A stretch of DNA of 64,000 bases, from contig NZ_QHJQ01000013.1 of the NCBI RefSeq assembly GCF_003185655.1, positions 1 to 64,000 on the forward strand, read 5' to 3'. A program made the translations under genes and the position numbers. Of this stretch, positions 54,841-63,016 are shown piece by piece. The DNA is from Coraliomargarita sinensis (GTDB taxonomy: Bacteria > Verrucomicrobiota > Verrucomicrobiia > Opitutales > Coraliomargaritaceae). The notes below the pieces were generated by a model. It saw only the letters and a program-made list of their open reading frames with translations. It searched no databases and was not told where the DNA came from. The first letter of the stretch is position 1. Every line of letters begins with the position of its first letter.

Positions 54841-55187
54841 TCGTATCCTTTCACATGCGCCTTACAGGAGACAATAAGGCGTCAGCGACAAATTCACAAA
54901 ATTGAGGCAACACTCCTTAATAGCAACTTGTTCAGGATTAAAGTGCTCTCAAGTAAGTTGTAGCAGATAGTTGTAAGTAAATTGTAAATTTATGCTGCGA
55001 CTCCGCATTTAACCGGCAGGCGCTGGGCGATTCGGCACTCGGTAGCCATTTTCGCATTCGCACACGAGAGGGCCCTTTAAAAAGCAAGAAAGGCACTCGC
55101 CATCAATCGCTTGCGCTAAATACAACGGCCGCCTTGACGGACTTTCACAGGGCAAGCCCGGTGATCGCAAGGGATCCCTTCTGCAAA
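54841..55187. other. Intergenic region upstream of the giant gene, no gene seen
   Basis: This 347-bp region has no convincing coding frame. Close to the giant gene it holds a hairpin cgcctta-10-taaggcg (54858-54881) that would lie in the 5' untranslated RNA. Farther upstream on the minus strand are imperfect direct repeats of an acttaca-type motif (about 54950-54990), a possible regulator site. The remainder is AT/GC mixed and featureless. Confidence 0.5.
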
Positions 55188-56378
55188 CTATTCCGCCCAG
55201 GCTTTAAATTTGCCCAGTCCCTCTTCAATTTGATCCAGATCGATTCCCGAGTAGGCAAAGCGAATGTAAAATTGTTTTTCACCCGGGATCGGGGAACCGA
55301 AGTGCTTCCGAGTGCAGAAGGACACGCCGGTCTCCTGTAGCACCGCTTTGCGGAATAGCTCGTAGTCGGTCAAGCCCTTGGCCTGCATCAACTCCGTCAC
55401 ATTGGGAAAGAGATAGAAGGTGGCATCCGGCCGGTAGCACTTCACTCCGGAAATGCTGTTCAAAATAGCCACGGTCATGTCACGCCTTTCCTTCAAAACG
55501 GTCAGGATTTCCTCGTGGCCGGATTGATCGCCGGTCAGCGCTTCGATGCCCCCGTACTGGATGAAGTGATTCGAGCAGGACTCGTCGTTCACGTTCAGTT
55601 TGGCGATCATGTCGATCACCTCCTTCGGCCCGATGGAAGCCCCGAGGCGCCAACCAGTCATGGCATACTTCTTGGAAAAAGTGTAGAGAATGACAGTCCG
55701 CTCCTCCATGCCCTCGAACGAGGCCAGAGAAGTGGACTTCCCGGCATAACGCATGTCGAAATAAGCTTCGTCACTAAGCACGAAGAGGTCGTGCTTGATG
55801 GCTAGTTTCGCGATGGCTTCCAGTTGCTCGGGGCTAGACTCGGCACCCGTCGGGTTTTGCAGGTCATTCACGATGAGCAGGCGGGTCTTCGGAGTGATCA
55901 GCGCTTCGATCGCGTCGAGATCCAGTTCGAAGTTGTCTTCGCCCTCGTGGTAAGTGTAGGGCACGGCCACCCCGCCGTTGAATTCAATTTGCGACTCGTA
56001 GATCGGATATCCCGGATTCGGGTAGAGCGCCTCATCGCCGGGGTTCATCAGGGCCAGCACAAACTTGCCGATCGAGGGTTTTCCCCCGGGCTGTACAGCC
56101 ACGTTGTCCATGGTGTAGCTTGTGCCGTGACTCTTGTTGATATCCTCGGCCAGCGCTTCACGGAGGGGAGGAATTCCGTAGTTCGGGCAATAACCGGTCT
56201 TACCATCCTTCATCGCCTGATAGGTCGCTTCGATAATGTTTCGAGGCGTGGTGATGTTCATATCACCAAGATGAAAGGGATACACCTTGTTACCCGCAGC
56301 CACGTGAGCGGCGGCTTCGCCGGAGACCGCGAACGCGGTTTCGGTGCCTAGTCGTGAGAGCCGATCTGCCAGTTTCAT
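55188..56378 (-). CDS. PLP-dependent aminotransferase, class I/II
   Basis: The 396-residue enzyme has the fold-type I pattern: GYCPNYGIPPLREAL, NPGYPIYESQIEFNGG, NDLQNPTGAESS, SDEAYFDMRY and the PLP lysine in FSKKYAMTGWR. It resembles aspartate/aromatic aminotransferases; the true amino acid cannot be named. AGGAG precedes the ATG. The upstream gene on the same strand is a D-2-hydroxyacid dehydrogenase (33 bp away), so the pair may run a serine/hydroxypyruvate or amino acid/2-oxoacid route (inference). Confidence 0.92.
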   Translation of the reverse strand: MKLADRLSRLGTETAFAVSGEAAAHVAAGNKVYPFHLGDMNITTPRNIIEATYQAMKDGKTGYCPNYGIPPLREALAEDINKSHGTSYTMDNVAVQPGGKPSIGKFVLALMNPGDEALYPNPGYPIYESQIEFNGGVAVPYTYHEGEDNFELDLDAIEALITPKTRLLIVNDLQNPTGAESSPEQLEAIAKLAIKHDLFVLSDEAYFDMRYAGKSTSLASFEGMEERTVILYTFSKKYAMTGWRLGASIGPKEVIDMIAKLNVNDESCSNHFIQYGGIEALTGDQSGHEEILTVLKERRDMTVAILNSISGVKCYRPDATFYLFPNVTELMQAKGLTDYELFRKAVLQETGVSFCTRKHFGSPIPGEKQFYIRFAYSGIDLDQIEEGLGKFKAWAE

Positions 56379-56411
56379 TGTTATCTCCTGAATTGTACTC
56401 TGTTGTTGTGG

Positions 56412-57368
56412 TTAATTCACCACGTTAATCGGGCTGCCGTCGATGAAGCCCGCCACATTATCGACCGTCGTCTGCATCAATCGCTGGCGTGCTTCCAACG
56501 TAGCCCAGGCAATATGTGGGGTGATCAGGCAATTTTTCGCCTTCAACAATGGGTTGTCTGCCTTGATCGGTTCGACCGAAGCGACATCCAAGCCGGCTCC
56601 CGCCAAAATCCCGGTATCCAAGGCTTCGGCCAGATCTTCCTCCACGATGAGCGGCCCGCGTGAGGTGTTGATCAGAAAGCTGCTCGGTTTCATCTTCTTG
56701 AGGAGGGCCGCGTTGACGAAGCCGACGTTGTCGGCCGTCTGCGGGCAGTGGAGGGAAACCACATCCGATTTTTCAAAGAGTTCCTCCAGCTCGACCCATT
56801 CAAAACCGTCGAGATCGGGGGCGTCTTTTCTTGTCCGGGTGCAAGCGATCACCTTCATCCCAAAGGCAGAGGCCAGTGCTACCGTCCGGCGACCGATTCG
56901 GCCGAGGCCGACAATCCCCATGGTTTTTCCGGATAATTCCACCAGTGGAGTTTTCCAGAAGCAAAAATCCGGATTGGAACTCCAGGCCCCCTCTTTCACC
57001 AGATTACCGTGAAGGGCTGCATTGTGACACAGCTCCAGCAGGAGCGCAAAAACGAATTGCCCCACGGAATCTGTGCCGTAGATCGGCACGTTGGCGACCG
57101 GGATGTCTTGCTTACGTGCGGCGGCCACGTCGATCACATTGAATCCGGTCGCCAGTACCGAGATAAACTTCAAGTCCGGCAACTGGGCCAGAGTCTCGGC
57201 TGTGAGCGGTGTCTTGTTGGTTAAGACGATATCCGCCCCGGCACAGCGTTCAACAATTTTATCCGCCGGGGTGCGGTCGTACACCGAAAATTCACCCAAT
57301 TTTTCTACCCCGTCCCAGGGGTTGTCGCCGGGGTTAAGTGTAAATCCATCTAATACTACAATTTTCAT
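56412..57368 (-). CDS. D-2-hydroxyacid dehydrogenase (NAD+)
   Basis: The ATG at 57368 (MKIVVLDGFTLNPGD) gives 318 residues, the usual size; the longer frame upstream lacks family similarity. The NAD-binding GIVGLGRIGRRTVALA, catalytic-region NTSRGPLIVEEDLAEAL, and HIAWATLEARQRL with the active-site His are intact. It likely reduces or oxidises hydroxypyruvate/glycerate or related acids. It sits just ahead of an aminotransferase on the same strand and divergent from the PA14 gene. Confidence 0.92.
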   Translation of the reverse strand: MKIVVLDGFTLNPGDNPWDGVEKLGEFSVYDRTPADKIVERCAGADIVLTNKTPLTAETLAQLPDLKFISVLATGFNVIDVAAARKQDIPVANVPIYGTDSVGQFVFALLLELCHNAALHGNLVKEGAWSSNPDFCFWKTPLVELSGKTMGIVGLGRIGRRTVALASAFGMKVIACTRTRKDAPDLDGFEWVELEELFEKSDVVSLHCPQTADNVGFVNAALLKKMKPSSFLINTSRGPLIVEEDLAEALDTGILAGAGLDVASVEPIKADNPLLKAKNCLITPHIAWATLEARQRLMQTTVDNVAGFIDGSPINVVN

Positions 57369-57609
57369 AACTTTAAAGATTCTAATAACAGATTCAGTGC
57401 CGGTTGTATAGACTTTTTGACATTTGAGAAAAATCGCCTTCCGGAATTGTAGCTTGGAAGCATGCGATACCCGGAGCGCCGGATGATACTTCATTCCGTA
57501 CTCATTTGCGAAACCATCCTATCCAAATACGGACATGTGACTGTTCACTTTTCGGATTCTCCAGGCAATCCAATCCCCTATGTTCGGTGCCCGGCACGTA
57601 TCCGATAAT

Positions 57610-58713
57610 ATGAAAAATTTCTTTGGCAAAAAATCACACAGCGCACTGACACTGGTTTTCATCGTCAGCCTTGTTCTCCACGTCGTCGCGGTGTTGATCT
57701 TTGGCACCATCAAGTTCGTGGAGTCTGTCCTGCGCGAAGAAACAGTCTTTGAGGCGGCGCCGGTTGAGACACCGCAACAAAAAGAACCCGAGTACCAGGT
57801 GAACATCCAGCAGAGGAATCAATCGACTCCCCCGCCCCGTCCACCGGCGATTGTGGTCAATAATCCTTCCGAACTGAACATCCCCGCCCTGGACATCGAT
57901 GTCAACGTGGACAGCAGCTCCGTCTACGGGCGCGGTGGCGGCGGTTTTGGCGGCGGTCTTTCCGGGGTTCGGGAGATGGCACTCGACATCAAGCTGACCG
58001 ACTTCGGCTACACCGGCCAGGTCGAGGGCACGCTCAAGGGATCGTTTTTCGACACCAAAGTGGACCCTCGCGGCAAAGCACTGCTCACCCCGGAGGAAAT
58101 TTCCAATGGCGGCTTTCTTATGAATCGCATGGGGCAAATCTCAAAAGAGTTCACGGGCGGGAACTGGCGCTTGCGGGACCTTGAGCGCGATTATTTCAAA
58201 GCGGACAAGGAACTGTATGCCTCGTATTGGATGATTCAGAAGGGCCCTGCCGAAAAAGCGCCCAGGGATTTCGGCGTCGCCGATCAAGTGGAGCCCAAGT
58301 CGATTCTGGCCCTTTACGAGGGCACCTTCACACCGGAAGAAAGCGGTGAATTCCGCTTCTACGCGAAGGCCGATGACATTCTGATCGTTCGCGTCAACTC
58401 GGACATCGTTGTGGATGGCAGCTATTACTTCAATCGCTTCTCCAACTGGAAAGTGGAAGAAAAAGGCACGAAGAACCTGATCGGTATCGGCGGGATGCCC
58501 CCGGCCTACGGAGACTGGATGCGCTGGGAAGCCGGGAAACCAATGGAACTGAAAGTCCTGGTCGGTGAAGCACCTGGCGGAGTCTTCGGATGTTGCCTGC
58601 TTTACCAAAAGAAAGGCGAAGACCGGCTCAGGGTCTTCTCCACCAAACCACTGACTTCAAAAGAAAAACGTATTCTCAAAGGCATCCACCCTGACGTCGA
58701 GGAGTGGCTATGA
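57610..58713 (+). CDS. TonB-like anchored PA14-type domain protein
   Basis: The ATG at 57610 is preferred over 57580 because it opens into a short basic tail and a membrane helix (LTLVFIVSLVLHVVAVLIF, about 13-31). A Pro/Gln-rich linker follows (about 60-85), then a Gly-rich stretch (YGRGGGGFGGGL) and a C-terminal region resembling a PA14 domain (about 200-355), including ALYEGTFTPEESGEFRFYAKADD. The N-terminal half looks like TonB-type energy transducers. No TonB C-terminal domain is seen. 367 residues; function unknown, possibly a periplasmic sugar-binding protein. Confidence 0.75.
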   Translation: MKNFFGKKSHSALTLVFIVSLVLHVVAVLIFGTIKFVESVLREETVFEAAPVETPQQKEPEYQVNIQQRNQSTPPPRPPAIVVNNPSELNIPALDIDVNVDSSSVYGRGGGGFGGGLSGVREMALDIKLTDFGYTGQVEGTLKGSFFDTKVDPRGKALLTPEEISNGGFLMNRMGQISKEFTGGNWRLRDLERDYFKADKELYASYWMIQKGPAEKAPRDFGVADQVEPKSILALYEGTFTPEESGEFRFYAKADDILIVRVNSDIVVDGSYYFNRFSNWKVEEKGTKNLIGIGGMPPAYGDWMRWEAGKPMELKVLVGEAPGGVFGCCLLYQKKGEDRLRVFSTKPLTSKEKRILKGIHPDVEEWL

Positions 58714-58769
58714 TGGCAGAGGCTCTGTTGAAGGGGCAGGCAACTACTCCTTAATTTAAGAACGGACCA

Positions 58770-59891
58770 ATGCTTACGCGACTTTGCCTGCTCGCAGGTT
58801 GCCATCCACCCAAAACCTCTACTCAATCCCCAACCGTGGAAAATTTCGGCAAACTATCCGACGGTCGCGAGGCCAAGCTCTACACCCTGGGCAATCAGAA
58901 AAAGATGACGGCAAAGGTGACCGACTTTGGGGCCACCCTTGTTGCGCTGTCAGCGCCCGACAGGGAAGGCAAGACCGCTGACCTGACACTTGGCTTCGAT
59001 ACGGTCGAAGGCTACGCCAGTGAGGCAAACCCCTGCTTCGGCGCGACCGCGGGCCGCTTCGGCAATCGCATCGCCGGCGGACGTTTCACGCTGGACGACA
59101 AGACATACGAGTTGGCCACCAACAATGCCCCCGGGGGAATTCCCTGCCACCTTCACGGCGGCAATGTCGGCTTCAACAAGCGTATGTGGTCCGTGGTTCA
59201 GGCCACGAGCTCATCCGTGACATTTGAGTATATTTCCGCAGACGGGGAAGAAGGCTATCCGGGCACACTGACCACCCGGGTTACCTACACGGTGACGGAG
59301 GACAACGAACTCATTTGGGATGTGACTGCGACCACTGACGCGCCGACGGTCGTCAATATCATCCACCACAGCTACTGGAACTTATCCAACCAGCCCGGCA
59401 GCTCGGCCAAGGACCACATTCTGGAGCTCCATGCCGATCGTTATCTACCGACCGACGCCGGACTCATTCCTACCGGTGAGCCTGCTCCGGTTGCCGGCAC
59501 GCCCATGGATTTCACCCAACCCGCCAGAGTCGGCGAACGCATCACGGACGACTTTGACGCCCTCAAGCTTGCCGGAGGCTACGACCACTGCTGGCTCCTG
59601 AATCAGCCCGACTGCCAGGGGCTTGCCCCCGTCGCACGCTTACGTGAACCGGGAAGCGGCCGAGTGATGGAACTCTTTTCCAACCAGCCGGCCGTACAGT
59701 TTTATGCGGGCAACTTTCTCGATGAAAACGTGTCAGGTAAGAACGGGGTCCGTTACGGGCCGCAGAGCGGGCTATGCCTGGAAACCGAAAACTTCCCCGA
59801 TGCCCCCAACCAGCCCGCTTCGCCCTCGCCCATTCTCCGCCCCGGAGAGACCTACAGGCACAGGATGGTGCATCGCTTCTCCGCCGAATAA
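58770..59891 (+). CDS. galM: Aldose 1-epimerase, exported
   Basis: The 373-residue protein has a short hydrophobic start with a lipobox-like LLAGC, suggesting a lipoprotein or periplasmic form. Epimerase motifs: DFGATLVALSAPDREGK, GATAGRFGNRIAGGRF, NIIHHSYWNLS (catalytic His), YDHCWLL, and a late GLCLETENFPDAPNQP with the catalytic Glu. It interconverts alpha and beta sugar anomers. The two esterase genes that follow on the same strand suggest a role in using acetylated polysaccharides. Confidence 0.92.
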   Translation: MLTRLCLLAGCHPPKTSTQSPTVENFGKLSDGREAKLYTLGNQKKMTAKVTDFGATLVALSAPDREGKTADLTLGFDTVEGYASEANPCFGATAGRFGNRIAGGRFTLDDKTYELATNNAPGGIPCHLHGGNVGFNKRMWSVVQATSSSVTFEYISADGEEGYPGTLTTRVTYTVTEDNELIWDVTATTDAPTVVNIIHHSYWNLSNQPGSSAKDHILELHADRYLPTDAGLIPTGEPAPVAGTPMDFTQPARVGERITDDFDALKLAGGYDHCWLLNQPDCQGLAPVARLREPGSGRVMELFSNQPAVQFYAGNFLDENVSGKNGVRYGPQSGLCLETENFPDAPNQPASPSPILRPGETYRHRMVHRFSAE

Positions 59892-59917
59892 TTCAGTATC
59901 ACATCCCTACAATCCGC

Positions 59918-61456
59918 ATGAAAAATACACTACTCTGTCTTAGCCTGTTCTTTGCAGCCTTCAGCATCCCCTTCGCCGAACTATCCATGCCGAACTTCTT
60001 CGGCGATCACATGGTACTGCAAGCGGGGAAACCGGTAAAACTCTGGGGCACGGCCGAGCCCGAGGCCACCGTGGCAGTTCAATTTGCCGGAAAGACCTTT
60101 TCGACCGAAAGCAACGTCGAGGGCAAGTGGTCCCTGCATCTGCCTGCCATGCTAGTGGATGCCGAAGGTCAGCCGCTCCAGGTCGTGTCCGGTAAAGACC
60201 GGTTGAATTTTCAAGACGTGCTGCTGGGTGAGGTTTGGCTGGCTTCGGGCCAATCCAACATGGAGTGGCCCCTCGAACGGGTGGACCCGGAGCGCGAGGC
60301 GATTATGGCGGCCGATTTACCCGAAGTACGTTTCTTCCAGGCCCAGCGCACCACCGCGGCCTCCCCTCAGTCGGATGTGCCCGGCACCTGGACCGTGAGC
60401 CATCCGGAGACCGCAGCCAAGTATTCGGCGGTGGCTTATTTCTTTGCCCGCAAGTTGAATGCTGAACTGGGCGTGCCCGTCGGTATTCTGCAGTGCGCCT
60501 GGGGCGGCAAGCCGGTGGAAACCTTCACCAGCCGGGATGCCCTGATCACCACTCCATCCGGGGCCTCTCAGATCATGAACCACGATAAACAGGTCGCGGC
60601 CTACGACGAAGCGGAAGCCAGGGCAAATTACGAGAAAGCGCTGGCCGCCCACGAAACTGCCAAGAAGCAATGGGAGGCCACGCCCAAAGAGGAACGCAAA
60701 AGTCGCGCTCCCCGCCCGCCGCGGATGCAACGGGATCCGGCGCTGATCGCAGGCCGACCCGCCACCATCTGGAATGGCATGGTGCATCCGTTTGTCGGCT
60801 ACGCCGTGCGCGGCGCAATCTGGTATCAGGGCGAGTCCAATCGGCGCCAGCCAAACGATTATGAAGAGCTTTTCTCCGTCATGATCAACGACTGGCGCGC
60901 GCAATGGGGCGACGATTTCCGCTTTCTCTGGGCACAACTGGCCAACTTCCAGCAACCCGTAACGGAGCCGGGGACCAACGACGGCTGGGCCGTCATTCAG
61001 GACCACCAGCGCCGCTGCCTCAAGCTACCCAAGACCGGTATGGCCGTGATCAACGATATCGGCGACGCCAACGACATTCACCCGAAAAACAAAAAGGATG
61101 TGGGCGAGCGCCTGGCCCGCTGGGCTCTGGCTGATGATTACGGCCAGGACGTCATTCAATCCGGACCGCTCTACAAAAGTCACACAATTGAGGGGGATGA
61201 GGTCATCGTGAGCTTCGACTATCCGGCGGAAGGCCTGAAAGTCCGCGACGGTAGCGCGTTAAAGCATTTTGAAATTAAAGACGCGGAAGGAACCTGGCAC
61301 TGGGCCGACGCGGAAATCGACGGGAGCCGGGTTGTCATCTCCAATCGCAAGGTCTCCCAGCCAACCGCCGCCCGTTATGCTTGGGCCGCAAATCCGGAAG
61401 GAGCCAATCTGATCAACTCGGAGGGCCTGCCCGCCTCCCTTTTCACCACCGAATAA
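59918..61456 (+). CDS. Sialate O-acetylesterase-type SGNH esterase
   Basis: The ATG at 59918 starts a signal peptide (TLLCLSLFFAAFSIPFA), giving 512 residues; the longer upstream frame overlaps galM and is rejected. The catalytic block LASGQSNMEWPLE has Ser113. GAIWYQGESN and the late DIGDANDIHPKNKKDVGERLA with the Asp-His pair are complete. It is similar in plan to the protein at 42621 but longer, with a charged helical insertion around YEKALAAHETAKKQWEA. It probably deacetylates extracellular polysaccharide. Confidence 0.92.
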   Translation: MKNTLLCLSLFFAAFSIPFAELSMPNFFGDHMVLQAGKPVKLWGTAEPEATVAVQFAGKTFSTESNVEGKWSLHLPAMLVDAEGQPLQVVSGKDRLNFQDVLLGEVWLASGQSNMEWPLERVDPEREAIMAADLPEVRFFQAQRTTAASPQSDVPGTWTVSHPETAAKYSAVAYFFARKLNAELGVPVGILQCAWGGKPVETFTSRDALITTPSGASQIMNHDKQVAAYDEAEARANYEKALAAHETAKKQWEATPKEERKSRAPRPPRMQRDPALIAGRPATIWNGMVHPFVGYAVRGAIWYQGESNRRQPNDYEELFSVMINDWRAQWGDDFRFLWAQLANFQQPVTEPGTNDGWAVIQDHQRRCLKLPKTGMAVINDIGDANDIHPKNKKDVGERLARWALADDYGQDVIQSGPLYKSHTIEGDEVIVSFDYPAEGLKVRDGSALKHFEIKDAEGTWHWADAEIDGSRVVISNRKVSQPTAARYAWAANPEGANLINSEGLPASLFTTE

Positions 61457-61490
61457 AGCCTGGCAGCCAAACCTGCGCCCTTCCAAACTT

Positions 61491-62246
61491 ATGCGAAAAC
61501 TCATATTATCATTATCACTGCTGTCGGGTCTGCTTGGCTTCGCCTCCGCGGACCAGGAATCCGCACGCCACAAGGAAGCGTTTCATGTGTATCTCCTGAT
61601 CGGTCAGTCCAACATGGCGGGACGGGCGGCCTTCAGCGAGGAGGAAGCCAAACCCCTGGAAAAAGTTTACCTCCTGAATGCCGGGGACAACTGGGAGCCG
61701 GCCCGCAACCCGCTGAACCGCTACTCGACCATACGCAAGGGCCTCGGCATGCAGAAGCTGAACCCGGGCTACAGCTTTTCGCAAGCAATCGCGGCAAAGA
61801 ACCAGAGCAATCGCATCGGCCTGGTGGTAAATGCCAAAGGTGGCACCAAAATCGAGCAATGGGCCAAGGGCACTCGCTTTTACAAGGAAGCGGTGCGACG
61901 TGCCCTTATCGCAACAGAAACGGGCACCCTCAAAGGGATCCTCTGGCATCAGGGCGAAAGCAATCACGGAAAGCCGCATGGTTACGCGGAAAAATTGGCC
62001 CAGTTGGTCGAGGATCTGCGCGAGGATCTGGGTAATGACGAGCTCCCCTTTGTCGCGGGCCAGATTATCGGGCCCAGCCCCATCAACCAGGAGATCGCCC
62101 GGCTACCGGAGCTGTGCCCGCATACCGCCGTCGCTTCGTCCGAGAGCCTGGAGACTTACGACCGCTGGCACTTTGACACGGAAAGCGTTAAGGAACTCGG
62201 CCGACGCTACGCCGAGGCGATGCAAACGCTGACTGAAAAACCGTAA
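61491..62246 (+). CDS. Secreted carbohydrate acetylesterase (SGNH, CE6-like)
   Basis: The 251-residue protein has a signal peptide (LILSLSLLSGLLGFASA) and the core of family CE6-like esterases: LLIGQSNMAGRA with nucleophile Ser40, GGTKIEQWAKG, GILWHQGESNHG, and DRWHFDTESVKELGRRYA carrying the Asp-x-x-His pair. It lacks the extra domains of its upstream neighbour. It follows the larger esterase by 34 bp and is probably cotranscribed with it. Confidence 0.9.
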   Translation: MRKLILSLSLLSGLLGFASADQESARHKEAFHVYLLIGQSNMAGRAAFSEEEAKPLEKVYLLNAGDNWEPARNPLNRYSTIRKGLGMQKLNPGYSFSQAIAAKNQSNRIGLVVNAKGGTKIEQWAKGTRFYKEAVRRALIATETGTLKGILWHQGESNHGKPHGYAEKLAQLVEDLREDLGNDELPFVAGQIIGPSPINQEIARLPELCPHTAVASSESLETYDRWHFDTESVKELGRRYAEAMQTLTEKP

Positions 62247-62312
62247 CTCACTTTCGGTATAGCTGCCGGGACAAATACATCCGAACACCGTAAAGCTCTG
62301 CTTATACGGACA

Positions 62313-62341
62313 CGAAGGTGGCAGAGGACTGCCATAGCTAC
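62313..62341 (-). repeat. REP-like element 1
   Basis: Minus strand: GTAGCTAT head, stem GGCAG, loop TCCT, stem CTGCC, then ACCTTCG. The stem sequence differs from element 3 by a compensated C/G change. Confidence 0.6.
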
Positions 62342-62414
62342 AAAAAGATCAGCATTCTTCGATGCGGTATAATACCGATTTGAAGAAGTTTTGATCTCTT
62401 TGAAAACAGGGTTC

Positions 62415-62440
62415 GTAGCGAACTTGCGCGAGCAAGGTCG
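62415..62440 (+). repeat. REP-like element 2
   Basis: Plus strand: GTAGCGAA head, stem CTTGC, loop GCGA, stem GCAAG, tail GTCG. The head and tail match element 3 while the stem is entirely different but still pairs. Confidence 0.65.
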
Positions 62441-62462
62441 ATAGTCGTTTCCAAATGCCAAT

Positions 62463-62488
62463 CGACGGCACTCTCGTGCCATCGCTAC
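62463..62488 (-). repeat. REP-like element 3
   Basis: Minus strand: GTAGCGAT head, stem GGCAC, loop GAGA, stem GTGCC, tail GTCG. It faces element 2 at a distance of 22 bp, an arrangement like BIME pairs. Confidence 0.65.
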
Positions 62489-62561
62489 AATTGATCGATA
62501 AAGATCAAGTCTTTTTAAATCGGCTCTAAGCCAAAGCGCATGGCATCCGCGAGCGGAGCCT

Positions 62562-62993
62562 CTACGGTTTGCATGTTGACCCGACCGCGTCCTCAAAAGT
62601 GTGCCAGGGCAGCGTCGCGCATTTGATGCGTGCCGGGAACTTCCGGACCCCCTGCAGCGAAACAAGATCGCCGTCGGAATCGGAAGCTACCGTCTCCTCG
62701 CTCAAAAGGAGCTGCACGCGTTTCCCGCGCTGGGCGGCTTCTTCCAAAGTCTTGCCCTGTAATTCCTGGGCCATCATCGATGCACTGGCCTTGCAGATCG
62801 CGCAGGAGGCTGCCTCAAACCGAAGGTCCTCGATCCGGTTGTCATGGATTTTCAAATACACCTGCACCTTGTCCCCGCAGAGTGGATTGTAGCCTTCCGC
62901 CTGATGTGTGGCATCCGTCAACGCACCGTAATGCCTCGGCCTTTTATTGTGGTCGAGGATGATGGACTGATAAAGCTCGTCGAGTTCGGACAT
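62562..62993 (-). CDS. sufU: SufU-type iron-sulfur cluster assembly scaffold
   Basis: The 143-residue protein has the SufU/IscU-like pattern: LYQSIILDHNKRPRHYG, NPLCGD (Cys39, Asp41), SCAICKASASMM (Cys64), and ARIKCATLPW (Cys125). SufU takes sulfur from the cysteine desulfurase SufS and, in many species, binds zinc. No sufS, sufB, sufC or sufD is in the window; the start lies just beyond the YyaL-type gene's stop on the same strand. Confidence 0.93.
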   Translation of the reverse strand: MSELDELYQSIILDHNKRPRHYGALTDATHQAEGYNPLCGDKVQVYLKIHDNRIEDLRFEAASCAICKASASMMAQELQGKTLEEAAQRGKRVQLLLSEETVASDSDGDLVSLQGVRKFPARIKCATLPWHTFEDAVGSTCKP

Positions 62994-63016
62994 GGTGCAC
63001 TCAGTGATGGAAAGAG

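Larger units (their letters stand above)
62247..62561. other. Intergenic repeat region with three REP-like hairpins
   Basis: This 315-bp gap has no coding frame. It contains three GTAGC-headed hairpin elements (62313-62341 minus, 62415-62440 plus, 62463-62488 minus); the last two face each other like a mosaic REP pair. Remaining sequence is unremarkable. Confidence 0.6.
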
